DNA of 5,367 nucleotides from Undibacterium sp. (GTDB lineage: Bacteria > Pseudomonadota > Gammaproteobacteria > Burkholderiales > Burkholderiaceae_D): positions 1 to 5,367 of the forward strand of contig JAIELM010000553.1 in assembly GCA_019752975.1 (NCBI GenBank). The letters run 5' to 3'. A model generated the notes under the pieces. That model was not told where the DNA came from. It did no database searches and saw only the letters and a program-made list of their open reading frames with translations. Both the position numbers and the translations under genes were made by a program. This document shows positions 1 through 5,367 of this stretch, piece after piece. Each line of letters begins with the position of its first letter. Positions within the stretch are counted from its first letter, which is position 1.

Positions 1-1
1 T

Positions 2-49
2 ATTACTTCCCACTTAGATTACTTCTCATTGAGATTACTTCCCACTGAG
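2..49. repeat. Three tandem copies of a 16-bp repeat across the adaptor stop codon
   Basis: Three head-to-tail 16-bp units lie at 2-17, 18-33 and 34-49. The plus-strand units read ATTACTTCCCACTTAG, ATTACTTCTCATTGAG and ATTACTTCCCACTGAG; the first and third differ at one base and the middle one at a few. On the minus strand the first unit encodes the last residues and TAA stop of the adaptor protein, and the next two follow directly downstream. Each unit carries a purine-rich GGGAAG or GAGAAG stretch that resembles a Shine-Dalgarno sequence, so the last copy could serve the next gene of the operon just outside the window (inference). The repeat itself is read directly from the sequence. Confidence 0.85.
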
Positions 50-1330
50 CTGCAAACGCTGCACATTTTGATATGCTGTATAACTGGAGATCAGCACTTT
101 GTCTCCTTTTTCCAGACCTGAAATAATCTCGACTTGGCGATTACTTCTGTGACCGATTTTGATGTTTCTCCGCTCAAAGGTGTTGCCGTCTTTCGCCTGC
201 ACAAACACCCAAGTACCGCCGGTATCGTTGATATATGCGCCCATGGGGAGAATCAGGGCGGGCGCGGGGTCGCCCAGGCTAATATTGGTGTCTAAACTTT
301 GACCTGGATTGAGTTTTAATGGTGCTTCTTTAGTGAATTTTAGCTCGACTAAAAAACGTCCTTCTTTGATCTGCGGAAAAATGCTCATGACTTCCACGGC
401 GTAAGTTTTTTCATCCATACGCGCACTACCTTTGTGTCCGACGGCAACCCGATTCAAGTAGAACTCATCGACTTGAGCCGCCAGTTTAAAGCTCTTAGGA
501 TCATCGATGCGCCCCAAGCGTTTGCCGGCGTTGACCGATTCACCTACCTGCAATTTAAAGTCAGTGAGCTTACCGTCCATGGGTGAACGCACCGCTAAAT
601 TATCGACTGTGTTGCTGACGATTTTGAGGCCATTTTGCAGTCCGTAGATTCCCGTTTCCAGTTGCTCTAAGGCCGTGCTTCTTACCTTCACTTCTAACTC
701 GCGATTGAGTTTCTCTTCTTTGAGTAAAAATTCTTGACGCTCTACGGCATCGCGCGCTTCTTCTAATTGTACTGAGGAGATAAAACCCTGCTCGGCCAAT
801 TTAATGTTGCGTTGATGTTTTTTTCTTGCTTGATCTAGATCAAATTCCAAGGCCGATACACGGCGTTGATGTTCGCTTTTAGCGTTTTGGTCCTGCACCC
901 GCATATTGGCTAGATTGGCGACGTTGATGGCGTACTCACCCTTTCTTTGTAATAGCTCTAAATTGCGTTGCGGATTGGAGAGGCGAAAGATGAATTGCCC
1001 TTGTTTCACCATCGCACCATCTTGCACAAAGACTTCTTCCACCCGCCCTGACTCGACCGCGTCGAGGATCACCGAGTTTAGCGGCTGAGCGTTGGCGCGC
1101 ACGATAATGTCGTCCAAAAACACACCCTGCTCAACTGCCTGTATCCGCACATCGCTCTGAGATACCTGCAAACCTTTAGGAAGATATGACCAAGCTAGCA
1201 CCACCAATGCAATCGCGATGACCACCAATAGGCTAATTCTAAAAATTTGCTTCTTATAATTCTTAGGAATGGGCTTATCCATTGCCGCACCGGTTACGGT
1301 ATGTAAATTGACGTTGTCGTTCATGTTCAC
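35..1330 (-). CDS. HlyD/MacA-like periplasmic adaptor (membrane-fusion protein) of an efflux pump
   Basis: This 431-residue protein is an inner-membrane-anchored periplasmic adaptor, which in this family links an inner-membrane transporter to a TolC-type outer-membrane channel. Visible parts in order: a short basic cytoplasmic N-terminus; one hydrophobic anchor at about residues 31-50; a first lipoyl half-motif at about 88-119 (AVESGRVEEVFVQDGAMVKQ); a long charged alpha-hairpin/coiled coil at about 120-240; the second lipoyl half at about 244-275 (VRSPMDGKL, then VGESVNAGKRLG); a beta-barrel at about 280-350; and a membrane-proximal domain to the end. The longest frame starts at GTG 1330. 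ATG 1324 is two codons in, and ATG 1282 (MDKPIPK) is also credible because related adaptors often begin just before the anchor. None has a clear Shine-Dalgarno sequence. A sigma-54 promoter lies just upstream, so this is probably the first gene of an operon leaving the window. The substrate cannot be told. An ABC (MacB/FtsX-type) partner is more likely than an RND pump, but that is inference. Confidence 0.9.
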   Translation of the reverse strand: MNMNDNVNLHTVTGAAMDKPIPKNYKKQIFRISLLVVIAIALVVLAWSYLPKGLQVSQSDVRIQAVEQGVFLDDIIVRANAQPLNSVILDAVESGRVEEVFVQDGAMVKQGQFIFRLSNPQRNLELLQRKGEYAINVANLANMRVQDQNAKSEHQRRVSALEFDLDQARKKHQRNIKLAEQGFISSVQLEEARDAVERQEFLLKEEKLNRELEVKVRSTALEQLETGIYGLQNGLKIVSNTVDNLAVRSPMDGKLTDFKLQVGESVNAGKRLGRIDDPKSFKLAAQVDEFYLNRVAVGHKGSARMDEKTYAVEVMSIFPQIKEGRFLVELKFTKEAPLKLNPGQSLDTNISLGDPAPALILPMGAYINDTGGTWVFVQAKDGNTFERRNIKIGHRSNRQVEIISGLEKGDKVLISSYTAYQNVQRLQLSGK

Positions 1331-1360
1331 ATTGAATACGATGGTTTAGTTACCCGATCA

Positions 1361-1381
1361 TATTGCAAGCTTTGTGCCACG
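1361..1381 (-). promoter_or_regulatory. Sigma-54 (-24/-12) promoter of the adaptor operon
   Basis: Read on the minus strand, 1380-1361 is GTGGCACAAAGCTTGCAATA. It matches the RpoN consensus TGGCAC-N5-TTGCA exactly, with the GG at 1378-1377 and the GC at 1366-1365 separated by the required 10 bp. The predicted start of transcription is near 1353, giving a leader of about 23 nt before GTG 1330. Its orientation and distance fit the adaptor gene. Sigma-54 promoters need an ATP-dependent activator bound upstream, and suitable paired boxes lie at 1430-1470. Confidence 0.85.
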
Positions 1382-1429
1382 TCTGAAATACCGGATAAAT
1401 AAGCAAAGTTGGGAGGTATTTGGAGAAAA

Positions 1430-1470
1430 CTGTCCGATATCGAACAATGCACTGTCTGATATCGAACGAT
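1430..1470. promoter_or_regulatory. Twin near-palindromic boxes, likely enhancer sites of a sigma-54 activator
   Basis: Two copies of CTGTCNGATATCGAAC start at 1430 and 1452, exactly 22 bp (two helical turns) apart, and match at 15 of 16 positions. The first box, TGTCCGATATCGAACA (1431-1446), is an imperfect palindrome with 7 of 8 base pairs. The second (1453-1468) keeps only 5 of 8 but has the same GATATC core. Their centres lie about 86 and 108 bp upstream of the predicted sigma-54 start site, the usual place for bacterial enhancer-binding proteins, and helical phasing suits two dimers on one face. The activator gene is not in the window, so the role is inferred from position and symmetry. 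Confidence 0.7.
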
Positions 1471-1475
1471 ATTCA

Positions 1476-1579
1476 TGGGACTTACGCAAAACAGACGCGA
1501 ACGCTGTTGCGTTCGCCTTGTCGTACAAAGTACTGCCTGCGGCTCCGCGCTTAGTCAGCGCAATTTTGCGTAAGTCCTA
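1476..1579 (+). mobile_element. MITE-like element, copy 1 (104 bp, intact ends, 5-bp target duplication)
   Basis: The ends are inverted repeats of 16 bp with one mismatch: TGGGACTTACGCAAAA at 1476-1491, and TAGGACTTACGCAAAA on the minus strand at 1579-1564. The direct repeat ATTCA at 1471-1475 and 1580-1584 flanks it exactly, as expected for a 5-bp target-site duplication. The inside holds a perfect 8-bp stem with a TGTT loop (GCGAACGC at 1497-1504, GCGTTCGC at 1509-1516). It is too short for a transposase, so it would have to be moved in trans by an element sharing these ends. A diverged copy in the opposite orientation lies at 5251-5362. An open frame crosses it but looks fortuitous. The parent insertion-sequence family cannot be assigned by eye. 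Confidence 0.85.
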
Positions 1580-1584
1580 ATTCA

Positions 1585-1892
1585 CTGGCGACATGTATAG
1601 ACAAGAAATATAAACAACATGATTCAATGTTTAAATCTGTTTATTTTAGTAAAAATAGATGTTATAAAAAGTATGCAAAGAAAATTATTGAGCGCCCATT
1701 AAAGCAATTTTCAAAAATTTATCCTCCCTAAGCACAAATACAGAGAATTTCAGTAATTCGGTAAAAAATATACATTGAAAACGAGCAGATAAATATACCA
1801 AAGGTATATTTATTTTGATTTTATTGTGTTTAAATCCAGGCTCGCTTCCGCACCCCGCAGAAGTGGCTTCAACAATAAAATAGGGAGACAAC
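1585..1892. other. AT-rich non-coding region upstream of the metalloprotease gene
   Basis: No credible gene is seen here on either strand. The stretch is clearly more AT-rich than the flanking genes up to about 1850, then turns GC-richer just before the protease gene. It must hold the protease promoter, but no -35/-10 pair with good spacing stands out and there is no sigma-54 motif on the plus strand. The most notable structure is the palindrome at 1789-1813, listed separately. A weaker 7-bp inverted repeat (GAAAATT at 1680-1686, AATTTTC at 1706-1712) has a 19-nt spacer and may be chance in such AT-rich DNA. Confidence 0.6.
1789..1813. promoter_or_regulatory. Perfect 11-bp-arm palindrome, possible operator of the metalloprotease gene
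   Basis: The arms ATAAATATACC (1789-1799) and GGTATATTTAT (1803-1813) are perfect reverse complements separated by AAA. The palindrome ends about 80 bp before the protease start codon. Its size and symmetry fit the operator of a dimeric regulator. As RNA it would be a weak, AU-rich hairpin without a following T-tract, so a DNA-binding site is the better reading. The regulator is unknown, and the role is inference from symmetry and position. Confidence 0.5.
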
Positions 1893-4067
1893 ATGAAAAA
1901 AACCACCGCGTCACTACGATTAAGTCTGCTAGCAGCCACCTTAATCGCGGCTTTCAACGTTCATGCAGCAGATCAAGCAATTAGCCAAAACCGTCTTGAT
2001 TTAGGCAAAGTCGATGCCGTAATCGGTTCACTCGCACAGCAATTCGCCAATCCAGGCATTACTACCGACGCCCAACGCACAAAGACAGGCAATGGTCTAG
2101 AAACAGCGATCACCCATTTCTACAATAAAGATGGAATGGTTTCCATTTCCGGCCGCGCATCAGACTCCATCAACTCAACATTTTTCCTCAAAGGTACTAA
2201 CACTTCGTTGCACGGCTATTTGATCAAACACGATAGCAAACGTGCCTACGAATACAGCACCGACGCAAACGGACAAGTATCAGTGACCGAAATCGCGATT
2301 GCCAATGTGGTTCCCGACTACCATCCTGACTGGGAAAAAGCCCATGCCAAAGCAAGTTTAGCCACACTCGCGGCGATTCATCCTAGCTATAGCAGCATGG
2401 CGAACCGTCAAGCAGTTCATATTGGTCCTTACAACAATGAGGATGTGACTACGCTGCAGAGTAAGCCGGGTAGCCCATGGGTATTTTACTTAAACACGAC
2501 TGCGGTCATGAGTGGTTCTACTCCTTTAAATGGCGTGACCAAAGAAAACATGTACCGCGCATGGCAAGTTACCGCAGATCAGTATTCAATGTTCCAACTT
2601 AATATCACAACCAACCGTGCCGTCTATGATGCTGCCCGTGCTGCCAATCCTTTACGCACAGGCATCATCAATTTCGTCAATGCCGATGGTCGATCCAATG
2701 CTCCAGTTGGCTCTTTTGGTACCACTTCAGCAGGAACTTTATACCGCAATCCATCCAGTGGTTTTGACTATGGTTATGGCATAGGTATGACCTGCGCACA
2801 CGAGGTAGGTCATCAAATGGGTATGTTGCATGACCATGGCGGTACGGGTGGGGAATACTTTGAAGGGCTACCTGCATTTCAATGGGGTCCTATCATGGGT
2901 AACTATTGGTTCGGTTCAGGTTGGGCCAATAGCCGCTGGACTTGGAGTAAGGGCGAATACAATACTGCGTCTAATTTTGAAGATGACCTGCGCATCATGA
3001 ATGTCACCGAAGCCGTACCGTATGTGGCCGATGACAATCCTAGCGGAAAGCCTTTAGTCGTGAGCGGCACAGGCGCGATTAGCCCTAGCACAAACTGGGG
3101 ACAAATCGAAAAAACCGGCGATACCGATACCTTTAATTTCAGTGTCACCGGCACAGGTGGTAAGCTGGATTTACGAATCGATCCTATAGAATATTTTGGC
3201 GACCTAGATGTCGATGCGAAAATCTATAACAGTGCAGGCAGTGTGGTGGCTAGTGTCAACAAACAAGCGGTCAGGAATGCTGAATTTGTGGCAGTCAATC
3301 TCCCAGCTGGCGACTACCGTCTAGTGATCTCCGGCGGTGCAGAGGGTACACCACAAAACGGTTTCTCCAACTACTCCTCACTAGGCTATTACGCCATGCA
3401 GGGAACCCTGACTGGCGCGATCACGCCGCCGGGCGACATCGTCCTCGCTAATGGCGTAGGTTCGGCACCACAAGCGGCCAGTTCAGGCATGACCTACTAC
3501 ATACTTGATGTCCCAGCGGGTCAAAGCAAAGTGGTATTTGAAACCAATGGCACCAATGGCAATGCCAATTTATACGCGCAAATGGGCACTAAACCCACCA
3601 CCAGTAGTTATACCTGCAAATCCGATGGTGCAAGCAGTATAGAGGCCTGTACCATTAATACCCCAGCCGCAGGCCGTTACTACTTAGGCGTCAACGCTAG
3701 TAGCGCTTATAGTGGCTTAACTGTAAAAGCAACCTATAGTTATGTTCCTCCAGGTGACGTGATGCTCACCAGTGGAGTTGGTTTGCCGAATCAAAGCGGT
3801 GCAGTAGGTAGCATGCAATACTACGCCATTGATGTCCCCGCAGGTAAAACCAAAGTCACTTTCGCCGTCAACGGTGCGAGCGGCGACGTCGATCTCTTTG
3901 CCAGAATGACGACAAAACCAACCACAACTTCGTACACCTGTAAGTCCGATGGTCCAACTGCAATAGAAACCTGCTCAATTAATACCCCAGCAGCAGGACG
4001 TTACTACTTAGGTGTGTATGGTTACACGGCATTTAGCGCATTGACTGTGAAAGCAACAGTACAATAA
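1893..4067 (+). CDS. Secreted zinc metalloprotease (metzincin, reprolysin-like) with C-terminal PPC-type domains
   Basis: This 724-residue protein is predicted to be an exported zinc endopeptidase. The start is well supported: ATG 1893 follows AGGGAGA (1882-1888) at normal spacing. Residues 1-25 form a Sec signal peptide (basic MKKTTASLR, hydrophobic core, likely cleavage after VHA). Residues 26 to about 180 look like a propeptide. The catalytic domain (about 190-375) carries HEVGHQMGMLHD at 303-314, with zinc ligands H303, H307 and H313 and general base E304, as in adamalysin-type metzincins. The Met-turn is GPIMG with M335, 22 residues on, followed by a WSKGEY...DDLRIM block. Residues about 380-507 form a beta-rich domain. 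Two PPC-like repeats follow at 512-618 and 619-724, each with a Cys pair (C575/C586, C683/C694) likely to form disulfides. PPC domains are often removed after secretion. No propeptide cysteine switch is seen. It stands alone, closed by a terminator at 4099. Natural substrate unknown. Confidence 0.92.
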   Translation: MKKTTASLRLSLLAATLIAAFNVHAADQAISQNRLDLGKVDAVIGSLAQQFANPGITTDAQRTKTGNGLETAITHFYNKDGMVSISGRASDSINSTFFLKGTNTSLHGYLIKHDSKRAYEYSTDANGQVSVTEIAIANVVPDYHPDWEKAHAKASLATLAAIHPSYSSMANRQAVHIGPYNNEDVTTLQSKPGSPWVFYLNTTAVMSGSTPLNGVTKENMYRAWQVTADQYSMFQLNITTNRAVYDAARAANPLRTGIINFVNADGRSNAPVGSFGTTSAGTLYRNPSSGFDYGYGIGMTCAHEVGHQMGMLHDHGGTGGEYFEGLPAFQWGPIMGNYWFGSGWANSRWTWSKGEYNTASNFEDDLRIMNVTEAVPYVADDNPSGKPLVVSGTGAISPSTNWGQIEKTGDTDTFNFSVTGTGGKLDLRIDPIEYFGDLDVDAKIYNSAGSVVASVNKQAVRNAEFVAVNLPAGDYRLVISGGAEGTPQNGFSNYSSLGYYAMQGTLTGAITPPGDIVLANGVGSAPQAASSGMTYYILDVPAGQSKVVFETNGTNGNANLYAQMGTKPTTSSYTCKSDGASSIEACTINTPAAGRYYLGVNASSAYSGLTVKATYSYVPPGDVMLTSGVGLPNQSGAVGSMQYYAIDVPAGKTKVTFAVNGASGDVDLFARMTTKPTTTSYTCKSDGPTAIETCSINTPAAGRYYLGVYGYTAFSALTVKATVQ
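3426..4064 (+). repeat. In-gene tandem duplication encoding two PPC-type domains
   Basis: Two consecutive units of about 320 bp start at 3426 and 3747 and encode 107 and 106 residues, each beginning PPGD. They share the same order of blocks: YY(I/A)(L/I)DVPAG, SYTCKSDG, a second Cys about 11 residues on, then INTPAAGRYYLGV and LTVKAT. The blocks SYTCKSDG and INTPAAGRYYLGV are identical in protein, while the DNA differs at many synonymous sites. This suggests an old duplication kept under selection on the protein, not a recent copy. Confidence 0.85.
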
Positions 4068-4098
4068 ATGACGATGTAAAACATTCATATTGTAAAAA

Positions 4099-4128
4099 AA
4101 CAATGGCGGGCTAAGGCTCGCCATTGTT
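4099..4128 (+). terminator. Hairpin terminator after the metalloprotease gene, possibly bidirectional
   Basis: AACAATGGCG (4099-4108) pairs perfectly with CGCCATTGTT (4119-4128). The stem extends through a G-U and two G-C pairs to a TAAG loop (4112-4115), 13 pairs in all. It starts 31 bp after the protease stop codon. On the plus strand the following T-run is short and broken (TTGTTCTT). On the minus strand the stem is followed by seven Ts (from A4094-4100), so it would end transcription better from the right. Since both neighbours here run rightwards, its main job is probably to close the protease transcript. Confidence 0.8.
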
Positions 4129-4210
4129 CTTGGATGCTGTAAATGGCTACCCTACGGCGTACTCTACGGTATACTGGCATATTTGATTTTTACAGTATGA
4201 AAGTAAGTCT

Positions 4211-4549
4211 ATGTCCTCCGTCCCATCCTGCCCCGTATGCACCTTAGAAAATACCTACCCCGATGGCGACAATTATATTTGCGCCGATTGTGGGTTCGAG
4301 TGGCCACAAACTGCAGCAGCAGAAGAAAACAACGATGAACGCATAGTCAAAGACAGCAATGGCAACGTATTAGCAGATGGCGACGCAGTCGTCTTGATCA
4401 AAGACCTCAAAGTCAAAGGCTCGTCGACTACCTTAAAGCAAGGCACCAAAATCAAAAGCATACGCATCGTCGGAGGTGATCACGAAGTCGATTGCAAAAT
4501 GGATGGGGGAAGTTTTATGCTCAAGGCCTGTTATTTGAAGAAAGTGTAA
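4211..4549 (+). CDS. yjdM: YjdM (formerly PhnA) family zinc-ribbon protein
   Basis: The protein has 112 residues, the usual length for the E. coli YjdM family. The N-terminus is a zinc ribbon with CPVC (C7, C10) and CADCGFEW (C24, C27). An acidic linker (about 33-45) leads to the conserved C-terminal beta-rich PhnA domain: VKDSNGNVLADGDAVVLIKDLKVKG, then KQGTKIKSIRIV and a final MLKACYLKKV. The family was once called alkylphosphonate utilisation operon protein, but no firm biochemical function is known to me and no phosphonate genes lie nearby, so a phosphonate role should not be assumed. ATG 4211 is preceded only by a weak AGTAAG; the ATG at 4197 is out of frame. A TATACT at 4170-4175 could be a -10 box but lacks a good -35. 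The gene runs alone and converges on the exporter gene. Confidence 0.93.
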   Translation: MSSVPSCPVCTLENTYPDGDNYICADCGFEWPQTAAAEENNDERIVKDSNGNVLADGDAVVLIKDLKVKGSSTTLKQGTKIKSIRIVGGDHEVDCKMDGGSFMLKACYLKKV

Positions 4550-4557
4550 GTAGATGC

Positions 4558-4603
4558 TTGAACCTAAGCTGTGAGCACAAAAACCTGGCCACCCTAGGTT
4601 CAA
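4558..4603. repeat. 9-bp inverted repeat between convergent genes
   Basis: TTGAACCTA (4558-4566) and TAGGTTCAA (4595-4603) are perfect reverse complements with a 28-nt spacer. They lie between the yjdM stop (4549) and the exporter stop (4618), where a shared bidirectional terminator would be expected. The large loop and the absence of a T-run on either side argue against a standard intrinsic terminator. The pairing is read directly; any termination role is a weak inference. Confidence 0.45.
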
Positions 4604-4617
4604 CTTGCCTACACATT

Positions 4618-5247
4618 TCATCGCTGCTGCACCAACAATCTCAACGCTAAGCCACCCAACACCAAGCCCATCAAATAGCGTTGCAACGCTAACCATCGTG
4701 CGTTGGCTACCAACCAGCCAGCGATGCTAGCGGCGGACAGCATAATCAAGAGATTGATCACGGAACCGATCAAGGTTTGCGTACCACCTAGGAATAGGCT
4801 TTGCACTAAGACGGAACCATTTTCTGGCACGATGAATTGCGGCAAAATCGAGATATAAAACACGGCCACTTTGGGATTGAGGAGATTCGTCAAAAAGCCC
4901 ATTAAGAATAATTTTTTGGGTGTTTCGTCAGGCATTTTTCGCGCCGCAAAGGGCGAACGCGCACCGGGCTTCACCGACTGCCAAGCAAGATACAAAAGGT
5001 AAAGCGCACCTAAGACCTTGAGTCCCTCAAAAGCGAAAGGTAAGGCCAAAAACAGCGCACTAAGACCAAGAGCCGCCGAGCATACATGAACTAAAAATCC
5101 ACACACCACACCACACCAAGAAATCACACCGGCCCGTCGCCCTTGACATAGCGAACGCGACACTAAGTAGATCATATTGGGCCCCGGACTCAATGCCATC
5201 AAGAGTGAAGCGCCAGAAAAAAGTAAAAAAGTATTTAGAGATATCAT
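4618..5247 (-). CDS. LysE/RhtB family amino-acid (or related metabolite) exporter
   Basis: This 209-residue hydrophobic inner-membrane protein has the length and landmarks of LysE/RhtB exporters, which expel amino acids or derivatives using the proton gradient. The signature SPGPNMIYLVSRSLCQGRRAG lies at about 20-40 and the second conserved motif FLTNLLNPKVAVFY at about 118-131. Hydrophobic segments at about 5-27, 40-68, 72-90, 115-137, 147-180 and 190-205 give the expected six spans. The substrate cannot be told from sequence. Start ATG 5247 is supported by homology to the family N-terminus, but there is no Shine-Dalgarno sequence: the bases before it are TTCTAAAA. The MITE copy at 5251-5362 ends 3 bp before the start codon, so promoter and leader lie within or beyond that element. 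It may be weakly expressed or use element-borne signals. Confidence 0.93.
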   Translation of the reverse strand: MISLNTFLLFSGASLLMALSPGPNMIYLVSRSLCQGRRAGVISWCGVVCGFLVHVCSAALGLSALFLALPFAFEGLKVLGALYLLYLAWQSVKPGARSPFAARKMPDETPKKLFLMGFLTNLLNPKVAVFYISILPQFIVPENGSVLVQSLFLGGTQTLIGSVINLLIMLSAASIAGWLVANARWLALQRYLMGLVLGGLALRLLVQQR

Positions 5248-5250
5248 TTT

Positions 5251-5362
5251 TAGAACAGCCGAAAAATTGCGCTGGCTAGACGCAGAGTCGAAGACAGTAC
5301 TTTAGTACATTAGTACACCAGGCGATAGCAACAACGCCAGCGTCTGTTTTGCGTAAGTCCTA
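5251..5362 (-). mobile_element. MITE-like element, copy 2 (112 bp, diverged, inverted relative to copy 1)
   Basis: Read on the plus strand, this aligns over its whole length with the reverse complement of copy 1 (1476-1579). The shared blocks are AAAATTGCGCTG near the left end, CAGTACTTT in the middle, and CGTCTGTTTTGCGTAAGTCC at the right end (5341-5360). The right terminal repeat is intact, while the left end (5251-5272) keeps 17 of 22 positions. The 8-bp difference in length equals one extra TTAGTACA unit (tandem at 5302-5317). The internal 8-bp stem of copy 1 is degraded here. No target duplication is seen: the flanks are ATTTT and CAAAT. It looks like an older insertion, lying 3 bp before the exporter start codon. 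Confidence 0.82.
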
Positions 5363-5367
5363 CAAAT

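Noticed and set aside
1374..1580. Plus-strand open frame of 68 codons
   Set aside because: It spans the sigma-54 promoter, the enhancer boxes and MITE copy 1 and ends with the element. It has no ribosome site and no recognisable protein features.
1815..1834. TTGATT and TTTAAA as a possible protease promoter
   Set aside because: The two hexamers are only 8 bp apart, far below the 16-18 bp needed, and no better-spaced pair was found.
1685..1957. Minus-strand open frame of 90 codons
   Set aside because: It begins antisense to the protease signal peptide and runs through AT-rich non-coding DNA. It has no family resemblance and conflicts with a well-supported gene start.
2677..3154. Two minus-strand open frames inside the metalloprotease gene
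   Set aside because: They are antisense to the catalytic and middle domains, with no ribosome sites or plausible protein features.
4137..4195. Inverted repeat CTGTAAA / TTTACAG upstream of yjdM
   Set aside because: Seven bases separated by 45 nt in AT-rich DNA are easily due to chance, and neither position matches a clear promoter element.
4211..4549. Phosphonate-metabolism role for the PhnA-named family
   Set aside because: The name is historical; no phn genes are visible nearby and nothing in the sequence supports a phosphonate enzyme.
4433..4696. Minus-strand open frame overlapping the ends of yjdM and the exporter gene
   Set aside because: It lies antisense to yjdM and out of frame with the exporter, and its protein has no recognisable features; both overlapped genes are clear family members.

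Overview
The window looks like chromosomal DNA of a Gram-negative proteobacterium. The signs are a periplasmic adaptor of a tripartite efflux pump, a secreted metalloprotease with a Sec signal peptide, a YjdM-type zinc-ribbon protein and a LysE/RhtB exporter. Base composition is moderate, with an AT-rich stretch between about 1585 and 1850. A beta- or gammaproteobacterium is likely; a more exact placement would be a guess.

Layout. (1) Positions 35-1330 (minus) encode a HlyD/MacA-like membrane-fusion protein whose stop codon lies in a threefold 16-bp tandem repeat at the window edge (2-49). (2) Positions 1361-1470 hold its control region: a textbook sigma-54 (-24/-12) promoter on the minus strand and, about 85-110 bp upstream, two 22-bp-spaced copies of a near-palindromic box that look like enhancer sites for a sigma-54 activator. 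(3) Right behind the enhancer sites is a 104-bp MITE-like element (1476-1579) with 16-bp terminal inverted repeats and a perfect 5-bp target duplication. (4) An AT-rich, non-coding region (1585-1892) with a perfect 11-bp-arm palindrome precedes (5) a 724-residue secreted metzincin protease (1893-4067) with two C-terminal PPC-type repeats, closed by a hairpin terminator (4099-4128). (6) A yjdM-like gene (4211-4549, plus) converges on (7) a LysE/RhtB family exporter gene (4618-5247, minus). (8) A second, diverged and oppositely oriented copy of the MITE (5251-5362) abuts the exporter start codon and supplies essentially its whole visible 5' leader.

The genes do not form one pathway. The adaptor gene is the first of an operon running off the left edge, probably followed by ABC-transporter subunits (inferred, not seen) and controlled by a sigma-54 activator. 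The protease is a stand-alone secreted enzyme. yjdM and the exporter are ordinary single genes. The most interesting signals are regulatory and mobile: the sigma-54 promoter with twin enhancer boxes, and a two-copy, apparently non-autonomous element family that has landed beside one regulatory region and replaced another.
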